From: Biscogniauxia marginata | Lineage: Eukaryota; Ascomycota; Sordariomycetes; Xylariales; Xylariaceae | DNA: 64,000 nt | Reading direction: 5' to 3' | Assembly (NCBI GenBank): GCA_022695795.1 | Contig: MU404111.1 | Location: 1 to 64,000 of the forward strand | Shown: piece after piece, positions 51,270 through 62,169 of the stretch | Layout of the letters: every line of letters begins with the position of its first letter | Position numbering within the stretch: the first letter of the stretch is position 1 | Made by a program: the position numbers and the translations under genes | The notes under the pieces: model-generated | The model's database searches: none | What the model saw: the letters and a program-made list of their open reading frames with translations, nothing else | What the model was told of the DNA's origin: nothing

Positions 51270-51773
51270 ATGTCGAACAAGACACCGAGCGCAGGCCAGA
51301 AGGTCACCGCCGGCCAGAATGCACCAGTCCCCAGCGAGAGTCACGGCTCCGTACCCCAGGGTTCACTAGCTGCCGAATCGCAAGCCTTCCGCGAGGCCAA
51401 CCACGTGAACCCGGAAGATCTCTCAGCACCACGGCCCCAGGAGGGCACCCAACCCAGAGCCACCCCCACGACGACGTCTGGGACCCCCAAGCACGTAGCA
51501 GGCACCGCGCCGACCTACGTCGAGAGCGTATACCGCCGCGACCCGGCGGGCCCGCACGGCAAGAACCTCACGGAGGACGACAGCATCCGCACCGAGGACA
51601 AGACCAAGAACGCGAGCTTCAGCGAGTTCGGCACCGCCGCCGACCCGGGCCGCGCCGCCGAGAAGAAGTTCGGGCTCGCGGACACGGGCACGGCCGGGAC
51701 GACGGCCGGGCGCGAGAGGAAGGGCGATGGGAAAACTACGTACGACGTGCTCGGTTCTGAGCAGGACGCATGA
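51270..51773 (+). CDS. Small hydrophilic, probably disordered protein
   Basis: A single exon of 167 residues with a strong start context (CACCACAAAAATGTC). It is rich in Gly, Ala, Thr, Pro, Lys and Glu, with no hydrophobic segment, no cysteine and no signal peptide; disorder is predicted throughout. The stretch GSVPQGSLAAESQAFREANH is the most conserved-looking part. The coding part is GC-rich (about 51500-51730) with strong third-position G/C, supporting real coding. I know similar anonymous small proteins from ascomycete genomes but no function. The antisense 113-codon frame is its shadow. Confidence 0.7.
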   Translation: MSNKTPSAGQKVTAGQNAPVPSESHGSVPQGSLAAESQAFREANHVNPEDLSAPRPQEGTQPRATPTTTSGTPKHVAGTAPTYVESVYRRDPAGPHGKNLTEDDSIRTEDKTKNASFSEFGTAADPGRAAEKKFGLADTGTAGTTAGRERKGDGKTTYDVLGSEQDA

Positions 51774-53199
51774 GCGCTAGGTATTGGGAGGAGTAATGAT
51801 ACCCTGCGTGCTAGGGCAAATGGGTATGGGAAATGCTTGATGGCGGAAGAAACCACATAGGTATCACCTCGCGCTGCACGAAGATAGTCTGCCTACGTAG
51901 TCGGGCACGATGGATTCATAATTGAATGAATAATATCTGAAACCCAACAATGCATTGCCACTATTTTGTCTCCTCTACTCGAGAGAGTCAGGGGTTTAAC
52001 AGTGACCACCAGCACCACCACCACCATCATCATAGTACTGCATGATAACCTATCAGCTCAATAACAGAGTGATGCAACCTGTCTCTAGGAAGAAGTCATG
52101 TGTTGCCACGTCGCCGTCGTCCATTGTTCAAGCCGCGAAGTCATTATATCCTGAAAAAGTTTATTTACATCTCCCATCCTCGGTACCTATTGCTACCAAT
52201 ATCAGGTAGTCGCTACGGTTTGATCATGGGGTTTGGAGAGACCCTTAGTAAAAACCAGTCTATCGCTGAATTGTCAAATGATACGTGTATCGCTGGTGAC
52301 TACAATACTCCGCCATGGCAATCGTCATACTTAGTGATTTGAGCCATGGGTATTAAGGTGATGGAGGCAAGAGAAAGGTCATCGTTATGGCTAATACGTC
52401 TCTATCGATCTAGATCTTGTCTGGCCGTCCGTTTACAGACACGGGACCATGCGGTTCGCAGCATAAATGCTACTTGAGGACATGTTTCTTTTGTTCCCGA
52501 AAAGCCCAAGCTATATCCTACCCAGTTAGCCCTTGCAGGAAAAGCTAGGTAAGGTACACGTAAGGTTAATTAACTCTCCTGTGTCGTGCGTCGTATTGCA
52601 TATTCGGAATCAGGAGACTTTATTTATTAAAGTCACTTACTAAATACCAGGGTTTTGGTTAGCGTGAGCGGTTGAGTAGAACCTCGGGTTACCTACGCTG
52701 CAGGGGAGGGGGGAGGGATCAACGGAGTTGGAAGAATAGCTGAGCCGGTGGGCATTTATGCTGAATAGCCGAACTGACCCTCCTCCGAGATGAGAGTCAC
52801 CAGGGGACACAAAACGCTGAGTTGGGCCATTTTAGCCATCGGGGGCTACCTGGGAACCAGGTTATGTATCGTTATTAGATTCTATCAGATCATTATTCTA
52901 GACCGGTCGAATGAATGTCGTACATTTTGTTCAGTTCCAATCTTCCACTTTTAACGCGCGTCCTCCTTAATGTGTGTGTGTACATACTATATGTCGATAA
53001 TTCCCGCTCCTATACCATCGCCATACTACGGGGTCATTCTTTATATGCGCTATCCATACGGCCCGGTATTACTGCTACACTAGCCACATCATCATGGATG
53101 CAGGACTCTTATGCATCTATCTATCCAGGGCTTGTGCCTGACACTGCATGCATCGGTTAGAATCCCGGAACATAGCAATATAGAAATAGGGGCAAAGGG
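51774..53199. other. Intergenic stretch, no gene seen
   Basis: It holds the 3' ends of both convergent neighbours, a CAC/CAT triplet tract near 52008-52032 and a G-rich patch near 52700-52720. Frames of 80 codons at 52100 and 52915 lack features. Confidence 0.5.
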
Positions 53200-56100
53200 T
53201 CAGGGGGGCTCTCTGTAACATACCATGCTGTAATATACGCCTCGCTTCTGTAGTAACGAGATATGCGTGCCTGACTCGAGCACCTGTCCGTCACCTAGCA
53301 CGAAAATGACATCAGCATTCTGGATGGTGGCCAGTCGGTGCGCGACCACGATCATGGTCCGGCTCTGCTTCGTCCGCTCAAAGACGGCCTGGACCATCTT
53401 CTCCGTCTCCGAGTCCAGATTAGACGTAGCCTCGTCGAGGAGTAGGAGCCGCGGGTTCCTAATGAGAGCCCTGGCGATGGAGATGCGTTGCTTCTGACCC
53501 CCGGAAAGCAGGATCCCCTTGAAGCCGACGTTGGTGTCGTAGCCCTCGGGCAGGGAGTTCACGAAGTCGTGGATCCCGGCGTCACGGCACACAGAGTACA
53601 ACTCCTCGTCCGGAACCGCGTCCGCGTCTACGCCGAGGAGGATGTTCTCGCGGATGGTCCCATCAAAGAGGGATGGCTCCTGCGCGACGAGCGAGATCGT
53701 CTTGCGGTAGTCCGCCAGGTTGATCTCGTCAATGTCGATGCCGTTATACGTGATGGTGCCCGACTTGACTTTATAAAATCTAGATTGAGCTAGTTGTAAG
53801 TTTATATATTCCACAATATCGTAGAGAAGATTAGTTATAACTAACCGTTCGAGCAACGAGATGATGCTAGTTTTGCCACAACCTGGAAAATGTCAGCTTG
53901 GCACACTGTTGATACCGCAGAGGAGAAGCAAACCTGAGGGACCAACGATAGCAGCGAACTGGCCTCTCTCAATCTAGAATCCGTCAGCGTAATCATTGGG
54001 GGTTTGGCAATGCTGGCTTTACAGTTATATTCAGCCCATTGAGAACGGCAACGTCGCGAGTAGGGTATTTGAACCAGACATCTTGTAATTCAATCTTAAC
54101 CCCTTTGTTGTTTCCGTGAATAGAAGCGTCAGTGAGAGTGACTCCAGAATTCGTGTCATCATCTTTGAGTCTCATAGCCTGGATTCGATTCGCAGCTGCC
54201 GTCGCTTGGGCGACGTCTACAAATATGGTTAGTTATTGGCTTCTCTGCTATTAACGATCATCACCTACTAGGCAGAAAGCTTAGCCACTGGCCAGCGCCA
54301 ATAGCACCCTGGTAATCCTTGTCAGCCTAAGCTCCGCGTTGGAATCCCTTGAGATGCTACATTACCTGTACTACGGCGATATACACGACCACTTCGAAAT
54401 ATGTCAGTTTCAGTCATCAAGAGCAGTTAGATGACTTACAATATTGGAAAGTCCAGTACTCCCCTGAAACTAAGAGTGTTCCCCCGTACCTAGACATGTA
54501 TTATCAGTAATGAGAACTGCCCTTGGAGTCGAGCGCCCTTACCATAGGACAAAGGCAATGCACAGAAGTGGAAGACTGTCACTCGCCGAGAAAACGAGAG
54601 TAGCGAAGCGGGCTCTCAGGAAAGCCTTCTTCACGTGGTCTTGGAGTAGGTCCTCATATCTACGGCAGATATTATCCTCCAGCGTCAGGGATGTCACGGT
54701 CCGAATGGCGCCGACAGACTCCGTGGCGAACTTGGCGCTCTCCGCGAAGATCGTGAGGTTCATCTTCTCGAACCCCCTTTCGACACGGATCCGGAAGAAA
54801 CCCGCGCCGAGGGCCAGGGGCATGGCGGACGCCAGGGCGACTATAGTGAGTTTCCACCCGAAGTAGAATGCTATGATCAGACATCCTATCACGCTGAAGA
54901 TCGAAATGGCGGAAAATGCCATGTTCGGCCCGAGTAGCTGTTGGAGCTGCGTGGGGTCGCTGGCTATGAGGCCGGTGAGGGCCCCGGTCGAGCGGTTCTC
55001 GCCATCGAACCAGGACACCCTCTTCGAGACGATATTCTGGAAGTACTCAATAGAATATGTAGAAGTTATATACTGCTATGAGTGAGCACTGGACACCTCC
55101 TTACACGTGGTTTCACTTACGAACGAGATCCTCGTCGCGGCGAACCCGAGGCAAAAGTAGCCAATGGCGCAGGCGCCGGCTAATACCACGAACATAAGAC
55201 ACCAGAAGGTAGTGACGGCGACGAGTAGATCTCCCCAGAGGGCGAAAGAAGATATGAGAGACGCAAATATGAAGGCTTGGAAAGCCGGACTTGCTGTGCC
55301 GGCTATTAGTAAATGTCTCTATTTGGTAGTTCAATCAATTAGACTCACCGCCCGCAATGACAGTTCCGATCAGCATGAGCATATACCACGGCCAGACAGG
55401 TTTCTGCTCAAATAGCATAGCACCGAAACTCCGGATGACACCCTTTGGGTTTGATTCACGTGCGGCGACTCCCGTCTCCGCATCCTGGTTTTCTGCCTTG
55501 TTCTCGTCAAGTGTCATCAAGTCCATAGTCCGCTTTTCTACCTCAGTCACTTCAGACGACCGATCGTAATGAAAGTTGTCCTCACCCATAGTCAGCTGTT
55601 GGGAGTTGGTGAGAAGCCAGTACGGCCCACCAACCGCTGCCATGAGGCTTTCGTGGTTGCCCCACTGGACGACCTTACCCTTAGCGAGCACCACGATATT
55701 GTCTGCCTTCTTGACTGTTGACAGGCGGTGGGCGATCATGATGGTCGTCCGGTTCTTGGAGACTTTATCTAGTGCGGCTTGGACCACTTTCTCACCACGG
55801 ACATCAATGGAGCTTGTTGCTTCGTCTAGGATCAGGATCTTAGGCTGCTTGATGATTGCTCTAGCAATTGCTAGTCTTTGGCGCTGGCCGCCACTGAGCC
55901 TTATCCCCGCGTCTCCCACATGAGTGTCGTATCCCTGATCACCACGTTAATAGGTTGGTCTTGTCATGCTTCATTGAATAATTGCTCACATCTGGAAGCC
56001 TAGAGATGAACTCGTCAGCATATGCTTCTTTGCAGGCTTGCTCAACAAGTTCTCTCTTAGTCCTATCGTCGGCATCCTCCCACTCTGTACCTATCAGACC

Positions 56101-58426
56101 ATTGACGACATTTTCGAAAATAGTTTGGTTGAAGAGAAAAGGCTCTTGTTGAACAAGGCCTATTTGAGCTCTCCACCATTTCAAGTCGATATCAGTGAGT
56201 GCGCGCCCGTCAATTGTGACTGAGCCGTTGCGAAAATATTGGATCTATATGTAGTGCTGGGTTAGTATACGTTGCCTCAGTCTACAGCTATCAGAATCAC
56301 AAACCAGCTGTTTCCTTTCTGCATCCCCATCCATTTCATACCATCGCTGGATCAGAGCCACGATTGTGCTCTTTCCGGAGCCAGATGGGCCCACGATAGC
56401 TGTAGTTTTTCCAGCAGGCAATATCAGGTTCAAGTTATCAAGAACCTTGAGATTCGGCCTCGTCGGATACGTAAAGTTAACATTCCAAAGCACAATGTTT
56501 CCCGTTGCAGAGACTTCAGGGTACTTGACACCAGTAATGACCTGTCTCGGTGCATCAATTCCGGTGAATAGAATGCTAGCTGCGCTAGCCGCTTGAGTAG
56601 CAGCGGAGATTGGTGCTGCAATCTGGCCTACTGCAATAACTATCATCATAACACACATTAAAACTCTAGTAATGTGTTAGTGATAATAAATGGCTCGTTG
56701 TTTATGACACCCACATGATTAGGGTTCCGACGTTGTCGATCTCGAAATTGATGAGCAGCCTCACGGCAAACCAAAACGCTAAAGCGAAAGTCCTGCCTTG
56801 GCATCAGCACAACATAGTCCACGTACCTCTCTAGAAATCACTCACCCATAGACGCTGAAGTATACTATGATCTTGATCAACATGTCTTCGTTGTGTAGAA
56901 TGTGTTATGTGACCTACTAGTTGCTTGCTGGATAGCTATAATCCGTGACAACGGGTTTCCTCTACGTCTCGACTCCTCAACCCAGGCTTTGTATCTCTTG
57001 ACCATCTTCAACTCTGCTCCGCAAGCAGCCACCATTCTAATGGAGCCAAAAGCTTCATTTGCAACAGCGGAGCCTTTGATATTTGCGTCCTCAACTAGCT
57101 TCATATTCCTTACAACGAATGGGATCGTGGCAAAGTAACAAAGAGTAATGAGAAAGAGCCCACTACTTGTGACTAGGCTTAACTTCCAACTGTGGCTAAA
57201 CGCGATGACGAGTGCAGATATAATCATTGACAGAGTCTGGACGATGGTGGCAAGCTTCTCTGAGATTCCAATCTGCAAGGTGCTTGCTGTGGTGGTTATG
57301 ATGGCAGCGAGCTCTCCGGGTGGCCGGGTATCTAGGAGAGATACCGGAAGGTTCAATAGAGCCTCGAGATATGCTAAACGCATAGCAGAAGATATTCGCA
57401 GACTCATCATTCGAAAGCCTAACTGCATTGCTATTTTAGCCCCTTGACACGAAGTTGAGAAGCTATTTTGCTTACTATGGCAATGTATCCCAGCACAAAC
57501 CTACCGATGAAAAGATAGACTATATATAATCTATGATTCAAGCGTTAACCAAACCCTAAGTCCAATGGTCTCAAATACTCACGCGTTCTCGTTGATGATG
57601 TGAGTGTAACGTGCTTTAGCATCTTCAGCCGTCCAACTTGCAGTTACGGATGCGATACTGCCAATCAAGCGCCCTAGTTCATAGTTAGAATCTACAGAGC
57701 ACGTTGAGATACTTTGATCTTACCAAATACAATTGTCATGAGCGGGAAGGCGATTCCGGCACCAATCGCCGCCACAAAAGAGGCAAATAGAAGTACCCGG
57801 TCGCGCCATGTTGAGTAAGTGAAGACCCTCTGGTTTGGACATCAGTATGGATAAAATGTGGCTTGTAAAGAGGATCTTACCCAGAAATTTAGTAATGACT
57901 TCTTATACTTAGCAATCTTAGGCGGTTTATTGCCTGGGTTGTTTACAGGGCCCGGGGATGTCGCCTCTGCTTTGGGAGTCTTCTCTGGTACAGGTGGCGC
58001 TTGATTACCCTGAGAAGATGCCGATTGTATAGGTGATAAAACAGGGCCAGCCTTTACTTCTGGTGAGACAGGTAGTGAGGCCAGTGATGGTTTTAGTGAG
58101 ATTGCATGATAAGACGTTCGGCTTCCCGATGGACCCTCTTGTTCTAGCAATGAAGTAACGGAAGGGGTTGAGCTTATTGAGGGTTTCCTGCTGGCGGTAG
58201 CTGGTTTATTCAACAAGTCCGTAGTTGACTCACTCTCTGGCAGCGAATAAGGTGGCCACTCTGTCGATGCTGAAAGTGGCACCGGCGTATGTTCCCCTTG
58301 GCTTGTCATCGTGCTACTTTCTGGCTCTACTATGATGGGCATGTCTAAGCCTGAGACGTTTGTAAAATTATCTTCATGTAGCTCACAACCTGAGGCCCCC
58401 TTCTTCCCGGCATTGGGATTCTCCAT
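53200..58426 (-). CDS. ABCB/MDR full ABC transporter
   Basis: Nineteen exons: 57881-58426, 57724-57829, 57583-57673, 57476-57530, 56918-57422, 56846-56864, 56715-56792, 56305-56665, 55990-56244, 55349-55934, 55121-55302, 54543-55072, 54440-54489, 54366-54391, 54269-54308, 54023-54216, 53934-53973, 53846-53882, 53200-53779. All join in phase with GT-AG ends into 1426 residues. Residues 1-182 are Ser/Pro-rich and disordered, then TMD1, NBD1, TMD2, NBD2. NBD1 has Walker [10 protein letters not shown] (~559-567), Q-loop QQEPFLF, signature LSGGQRQR, Walker [13 protein letters not shown] and H-loop AHRLST. NBD2 has GPSGCGKT (~1219), [27 protein letters not shown] and AHRLAT. Both ATP sites look competent. 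The family exports hydrophobic compounds at the plasma membrane; beside an FSH1 hydrolase and a PKS it may export the cluster product (inference). Confidence 0.93.
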
Positions 58427-59126
58427 TCTGCATTAGTGAGACGCAAGTAACTCCCGTCGCAGGACATGGGGGATTTCCTTTTCAGGAAACCAAAAGAGGG
58501 AGAAGAATTGATCCGAAAGTCACAAGCTATAGAGAGACGCAAGAGCAAAAGAGCCCGCGAACTAGGTTTCACTAGTTCGTTAGGAAGTCCGGGCACAGTT
58601 GCTAGTATGGGGGCCTGTGAGAAGGCCTTACGACATGGGCCGAGATAAAGGTTATGGATAAATGGCCCGGCGGCGGAGACATCCTCCGCCAAGTACCAAC
58701 CAAAAGAATTTAGCAGCAATTAAAATAAACGAACGCTATACCCCCGCATGGTCACATATTGATCCAGAAGAAGTAATGATTGACCATGGGTCTTTCATGT
58801 CGTGCTCGTGATATTGACCAAGATCGATCCGAGAGCCTATCTACATGATGCACGAAAACACACCTGGAAGAATATTTTGGCGATATGGTGTGACAATAAG
58901 CCGACTAACAAGATAAGACGTTCATCTCGTAACGCGTAAGCAATCATGGAGTCATAGGTGGAATATTCCGCAATTCATCATGTCGTCACAGTTGCAGAGT
59001 ATCCAGTTGCATAGTATCCATACACACAGAGATAAGGTATGCAACCTCCTTTGCACTTATACAGCAGGTAACATGAGAAATAACTGCATGACATTATTTG
59101 GAATGTAAACGCCAGAAAACTACGTA
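58427..59126. other. Intergenic between ABC transporter and FSH1 hydrolase
   Basis: It holds the ABC promoter and the hydrolase 3' end. A 124-codon minus frame (58345-58719) overlaps the ABC start out of frame and is not a gene. Confidence 0.5.
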
Positions 59127-60036
59127 TCATGACACATCTGCTATCATGTTGCGGATCACGTCTCCAAGTTCCCTGATAACCCCCTTCTCTCTAGGGAGCG
59201 TGTGCCCCTTTCCGTGGTCGAAGATGTGTGCCGTATCAGGTTCACATATGTTGTAAAGCGCCATTGATCCTGGTACGTATGGGTCCAGGGAGCCAACTAG
59301 CAGTATTTCAGTATGCGTCGACGCAGATAAGAGGATATTACGATGACTTACTGATGTGACATGTGTGGATATCGATCATTGTGTCGGACTCGTCAGAAAG
59401 TACCATGCTGTATGTTGTAGGATCAAGAGGTGGCCAACCGGCAAAGAACACGGCACATTTGATCATTGGCTCTCTTCCCGTTTCCTCCATTCTACGCTGT
59501 TCAGCAAGCAGCAGAGTCCCAGCGACGGTAGCGCCCTCTGAATAGCCGATAATCCCTTCGAATGGACCTTCTTTGTCCATGATGTCAAAGAGATACTTGA
59601 TCGCTCGTTTCGTGCTCAATACACTGCTGGCTATGCCCTCCTTGAACAACTCTCGCATTGTGTCTTCCGGGGTATCGCATTGTGGGAAGTCACGAATTCG
59701 TGAGAGAACATCAGTGGCCTCCGTTTCTTTCTCATCAGGCTCAATGAAGCGGTAATAAGGCGGCTTGCCAAAGTAGTCCTCGAAGCCTTTTGGTGGGACA
59801 GCTTCACATGGCGCATCGATAAAACGAAACGATGCGGTGCCATCAGACATCAGCTCTTTTACCAGAGGTGCTAGATTATCCCATTAGACAATGAGGTATC
59901 TCGGCATGTGATAAGAGATCATACCTAGCTGAACTTGGAATTTCTGATGGCGCGTTAGCAGGATGTCATTCAAATCAGGTTTATCAAGACTTACGTCCGC
60001 GCTCCCATACGCGCCAGGAAGACATAAGAATTTCAT
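59127..60036 (-). CDS. FSH1-family serine hydrolase (LovG-like)
   Basis: Four exons (59995-60036, 59925-59943, 59352-59870, 59127-59296) give 249 residues, the normal size for the FSH1 alpha/beta hydrolases. The start MKFLCLPGAYGSA is the family N-terminus. The nucleophile elbow is GYSEGA (Ser131), the acid lies in GSLDPY (Asp198) and the base in DHGKGHTLPRE (His225), so the triad is complete. Start and end would be lost without the two small 5' exons, one of only 19 nt. FSH1 members in fungal clusters release or hydrolyse polyketide chains bound to reducing PKSs, LovG in lovastatin synthesis being the known case. It stands head to head with the PKS 2.1 kb away, so shared regulation and a chain-release role are reasonable inferences. 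No signal peptide; cytosolic. Confidence 0.92.
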
Positions 60037-62169
60037 ATTGCCGGTTGTTAGCGCTACCACAGAATGCCTATACTGAGTCTTCACCATCAAAGGCGGAAAC
60101 AAAGCGGCATTACACGATAAGAAATAAGAATGAAAAAAATGATGGTCTAGAGTGGTTGTACGCGTCGAAGATGCGATTACCTTAAGACATGGATATCACA
60201 AGCTACCTAATCTCTATCACGAAAATACGACCCTCCGGCATGGCATGTGTCACCCAAATGTATGTTATTTCATATCAAGAACTTCTGTTCTGTGACACTT
60301 AATTTACATGTGGGATGGACCGAGTCTTTGCATTGAGACCTGCATTAGCTTGGTCTTAGTGTAGTGTGGTAGTATCATGTATCATGGATCATGGATCATG
60401 GATGTGTACTGCGGCTCTGCCTCAGCTTGGATGTTATCGAGTGCCGGAAATCTGGTGGGGGTTGCGGGTTGAGTTGCGCAGGTACACCGTGTGGCAGGTG
60501 CTAAATCATGGTTTAACTTACTTTATAGTCCCGAATATTAAATTTAAGTTTAACATTCAAACCTTATATATTCTATACTTAAACTATTTCATTTTAAAAT
60601 ATATAATTGGTATATCTTACTCGAGGATCTTTTATAGCCGGTTTCAAAAAAGAGAAACTTAGGCTATAATTGCTTTGATAACTTCATGTTAAAGTTTTAC
60701 TGACGGTTGGACAATAGCAACTAGGTACCTAAATATACTGTGTGGCAGGTGTTAAGTCATGGTTGAGGGGTACAAAAAACCTAAGGAGGGGAGAGTCTTG
60801 TAACCCAGCTCTCGGTCGTCCTTATTCAACCTACACTCATTTTCTGGTTGGAGTCTTGGGTATTACCTAAAATGCACTCCGGGTAATATGCAGGTTACCA
60901 GCTCTGCTTACTCCTCCATTACGCAACTACCACACATCGTACTATTAAGGCGTCGATCTTATCCCTTAACGGAGGTTTCCACCTCTTTAACAAGCTTCGT
61001 TGTGAGTTCACATCGCTAGAGGCAAGTCACGGCCGTGACCATTCAATCTGGCAATATTACGCCATTGGTGCAAGCTTGTTTTCCATGCCAGGGGAAAAGG
61101 GGTATACCCTGCCATCAAACGTTACTACCACATGCAAGCTTTCAAGTCCAACTAACCCCCCGGTCGATGGTATCTGTGCCGATTTTACCTACATATGCCG
61201 ACCCATGTGGTTCTATAATCAGCCGGTCTATGACAAAGGGGACTCCGCTAATTGCGTTACAACAACTAGCGCCTAGTGTATACACTATCCCCGCGATACG
61301 GCCTCATATCTCCAGGGCCTGTAGAATACCACCCTACCCGTTCATCTTATCTCCTTAATCCTTAGTAGAGTAACTTCAGTCCTATAGTTCCTGAGACTAA
61401 TAGCTGATCGGCGGTATCTCGTTGCAATGTTTGTGTCAACTAAATCGCGTATGTCCCATTCCAGCAAAGCTATTTGGCATTAGTCCTCACTTCCTCGACG
61501 AAGTGCACCGGCTCTCCAAGATAAGTAGGGGTCCGCATCGGCGTTATCTCGTCCCGCAAGGGAACCCTGCCAACGGGGACCCTGATAGGCCATCCAACAT
61601 ACAGGAAGTAGGCTGCATGTACATAGAGAACGTTCAGCGAACGAGGCTAATATTATGATTTAACAGCCGGTTGTTGAACGAACTCACGGCCTGATAGTGA
61701 CGTTTTGCTGATGATTGCGAATGTTTAATCAAAATTATCCCAATAAAAGGTGCATCACTAACCCCTTGGCCTGCAGGTCGGCCGGATGGCGCTCTCTACA
61801 GATAGGGATCATGTACGATTCGGTCACCTTGACCAATGGAAAATGGAACCGAAGACCTGTACCGTAGAACAAGATGAGTGTTTCCAATATACTCAAAGAG
61901 GTGAGAACAGGGGATCCCGCCTAAAGATAAAGCTACTCTCCGTTCTATTCGCGGAAAGATTTTCCTGTTGCCCGAGAGGTTCGGTTTTTCTGTCAAAAGC
62001 AAGTTATACAAGTTATCTTGTAGCCGGGAGATCATATCGGCAACCAGATACCGGGGTTCCTACAATACAGAACACATATAAAACATAATTTCCACGCGAA
62101 CTTTAGAGTAACGACTGTTAGTCCAGACCGTCAAGTCACAATACTAGAGTCGTCATAAGTTCCATAGCC
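60037..62169. promoter_or_regulatory. Divergent intergenic region between FSH1 and PKS
   Basis: 2.1 kb between two divergently transcribed cluster genes. It includes an AT-rich patch (60520-60670), a tandem ATCATGG tract (60381-60403) and a 31-bp direct repeat (60484, 60735). Frames of 60-107 codons at 61035-62088 show no domain and no usable splicing into the PKS. Regulatory content is inferred from position. Confidence 0.45.
60484..60765. repeat. Pair of 31-bp direct repeats, 251 bp apart
   Basis: Both copies (60484-60514 and 60735-60765) share TGTGGCAGGTG and TCATGGTT around GYTAARTCATG. Differences are mostly C/T or A/G. An AT-rich stretch lies between them. Confidence 0.7.

Noticed and set aside
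51515..51856. 113-codon minus-strand frame
   Set aside because: Antisense shadow of the GC-rich gene at 51270-51773.
53780..53845. In-frame insertion of about 22 residues inside NBD2 of the ABC transporter
   Set aside because: The stretch is open but carries a GTTAGT donor and an AATCTAG acceptor; splicing gives the expected [13 protein letters not shown] sequence.
61035..61658. Frames of 66-107 codons upstream of the PKS
   Set aside because: No domain, no consistent splicing and overlapping alternatives; treated as intergenic.
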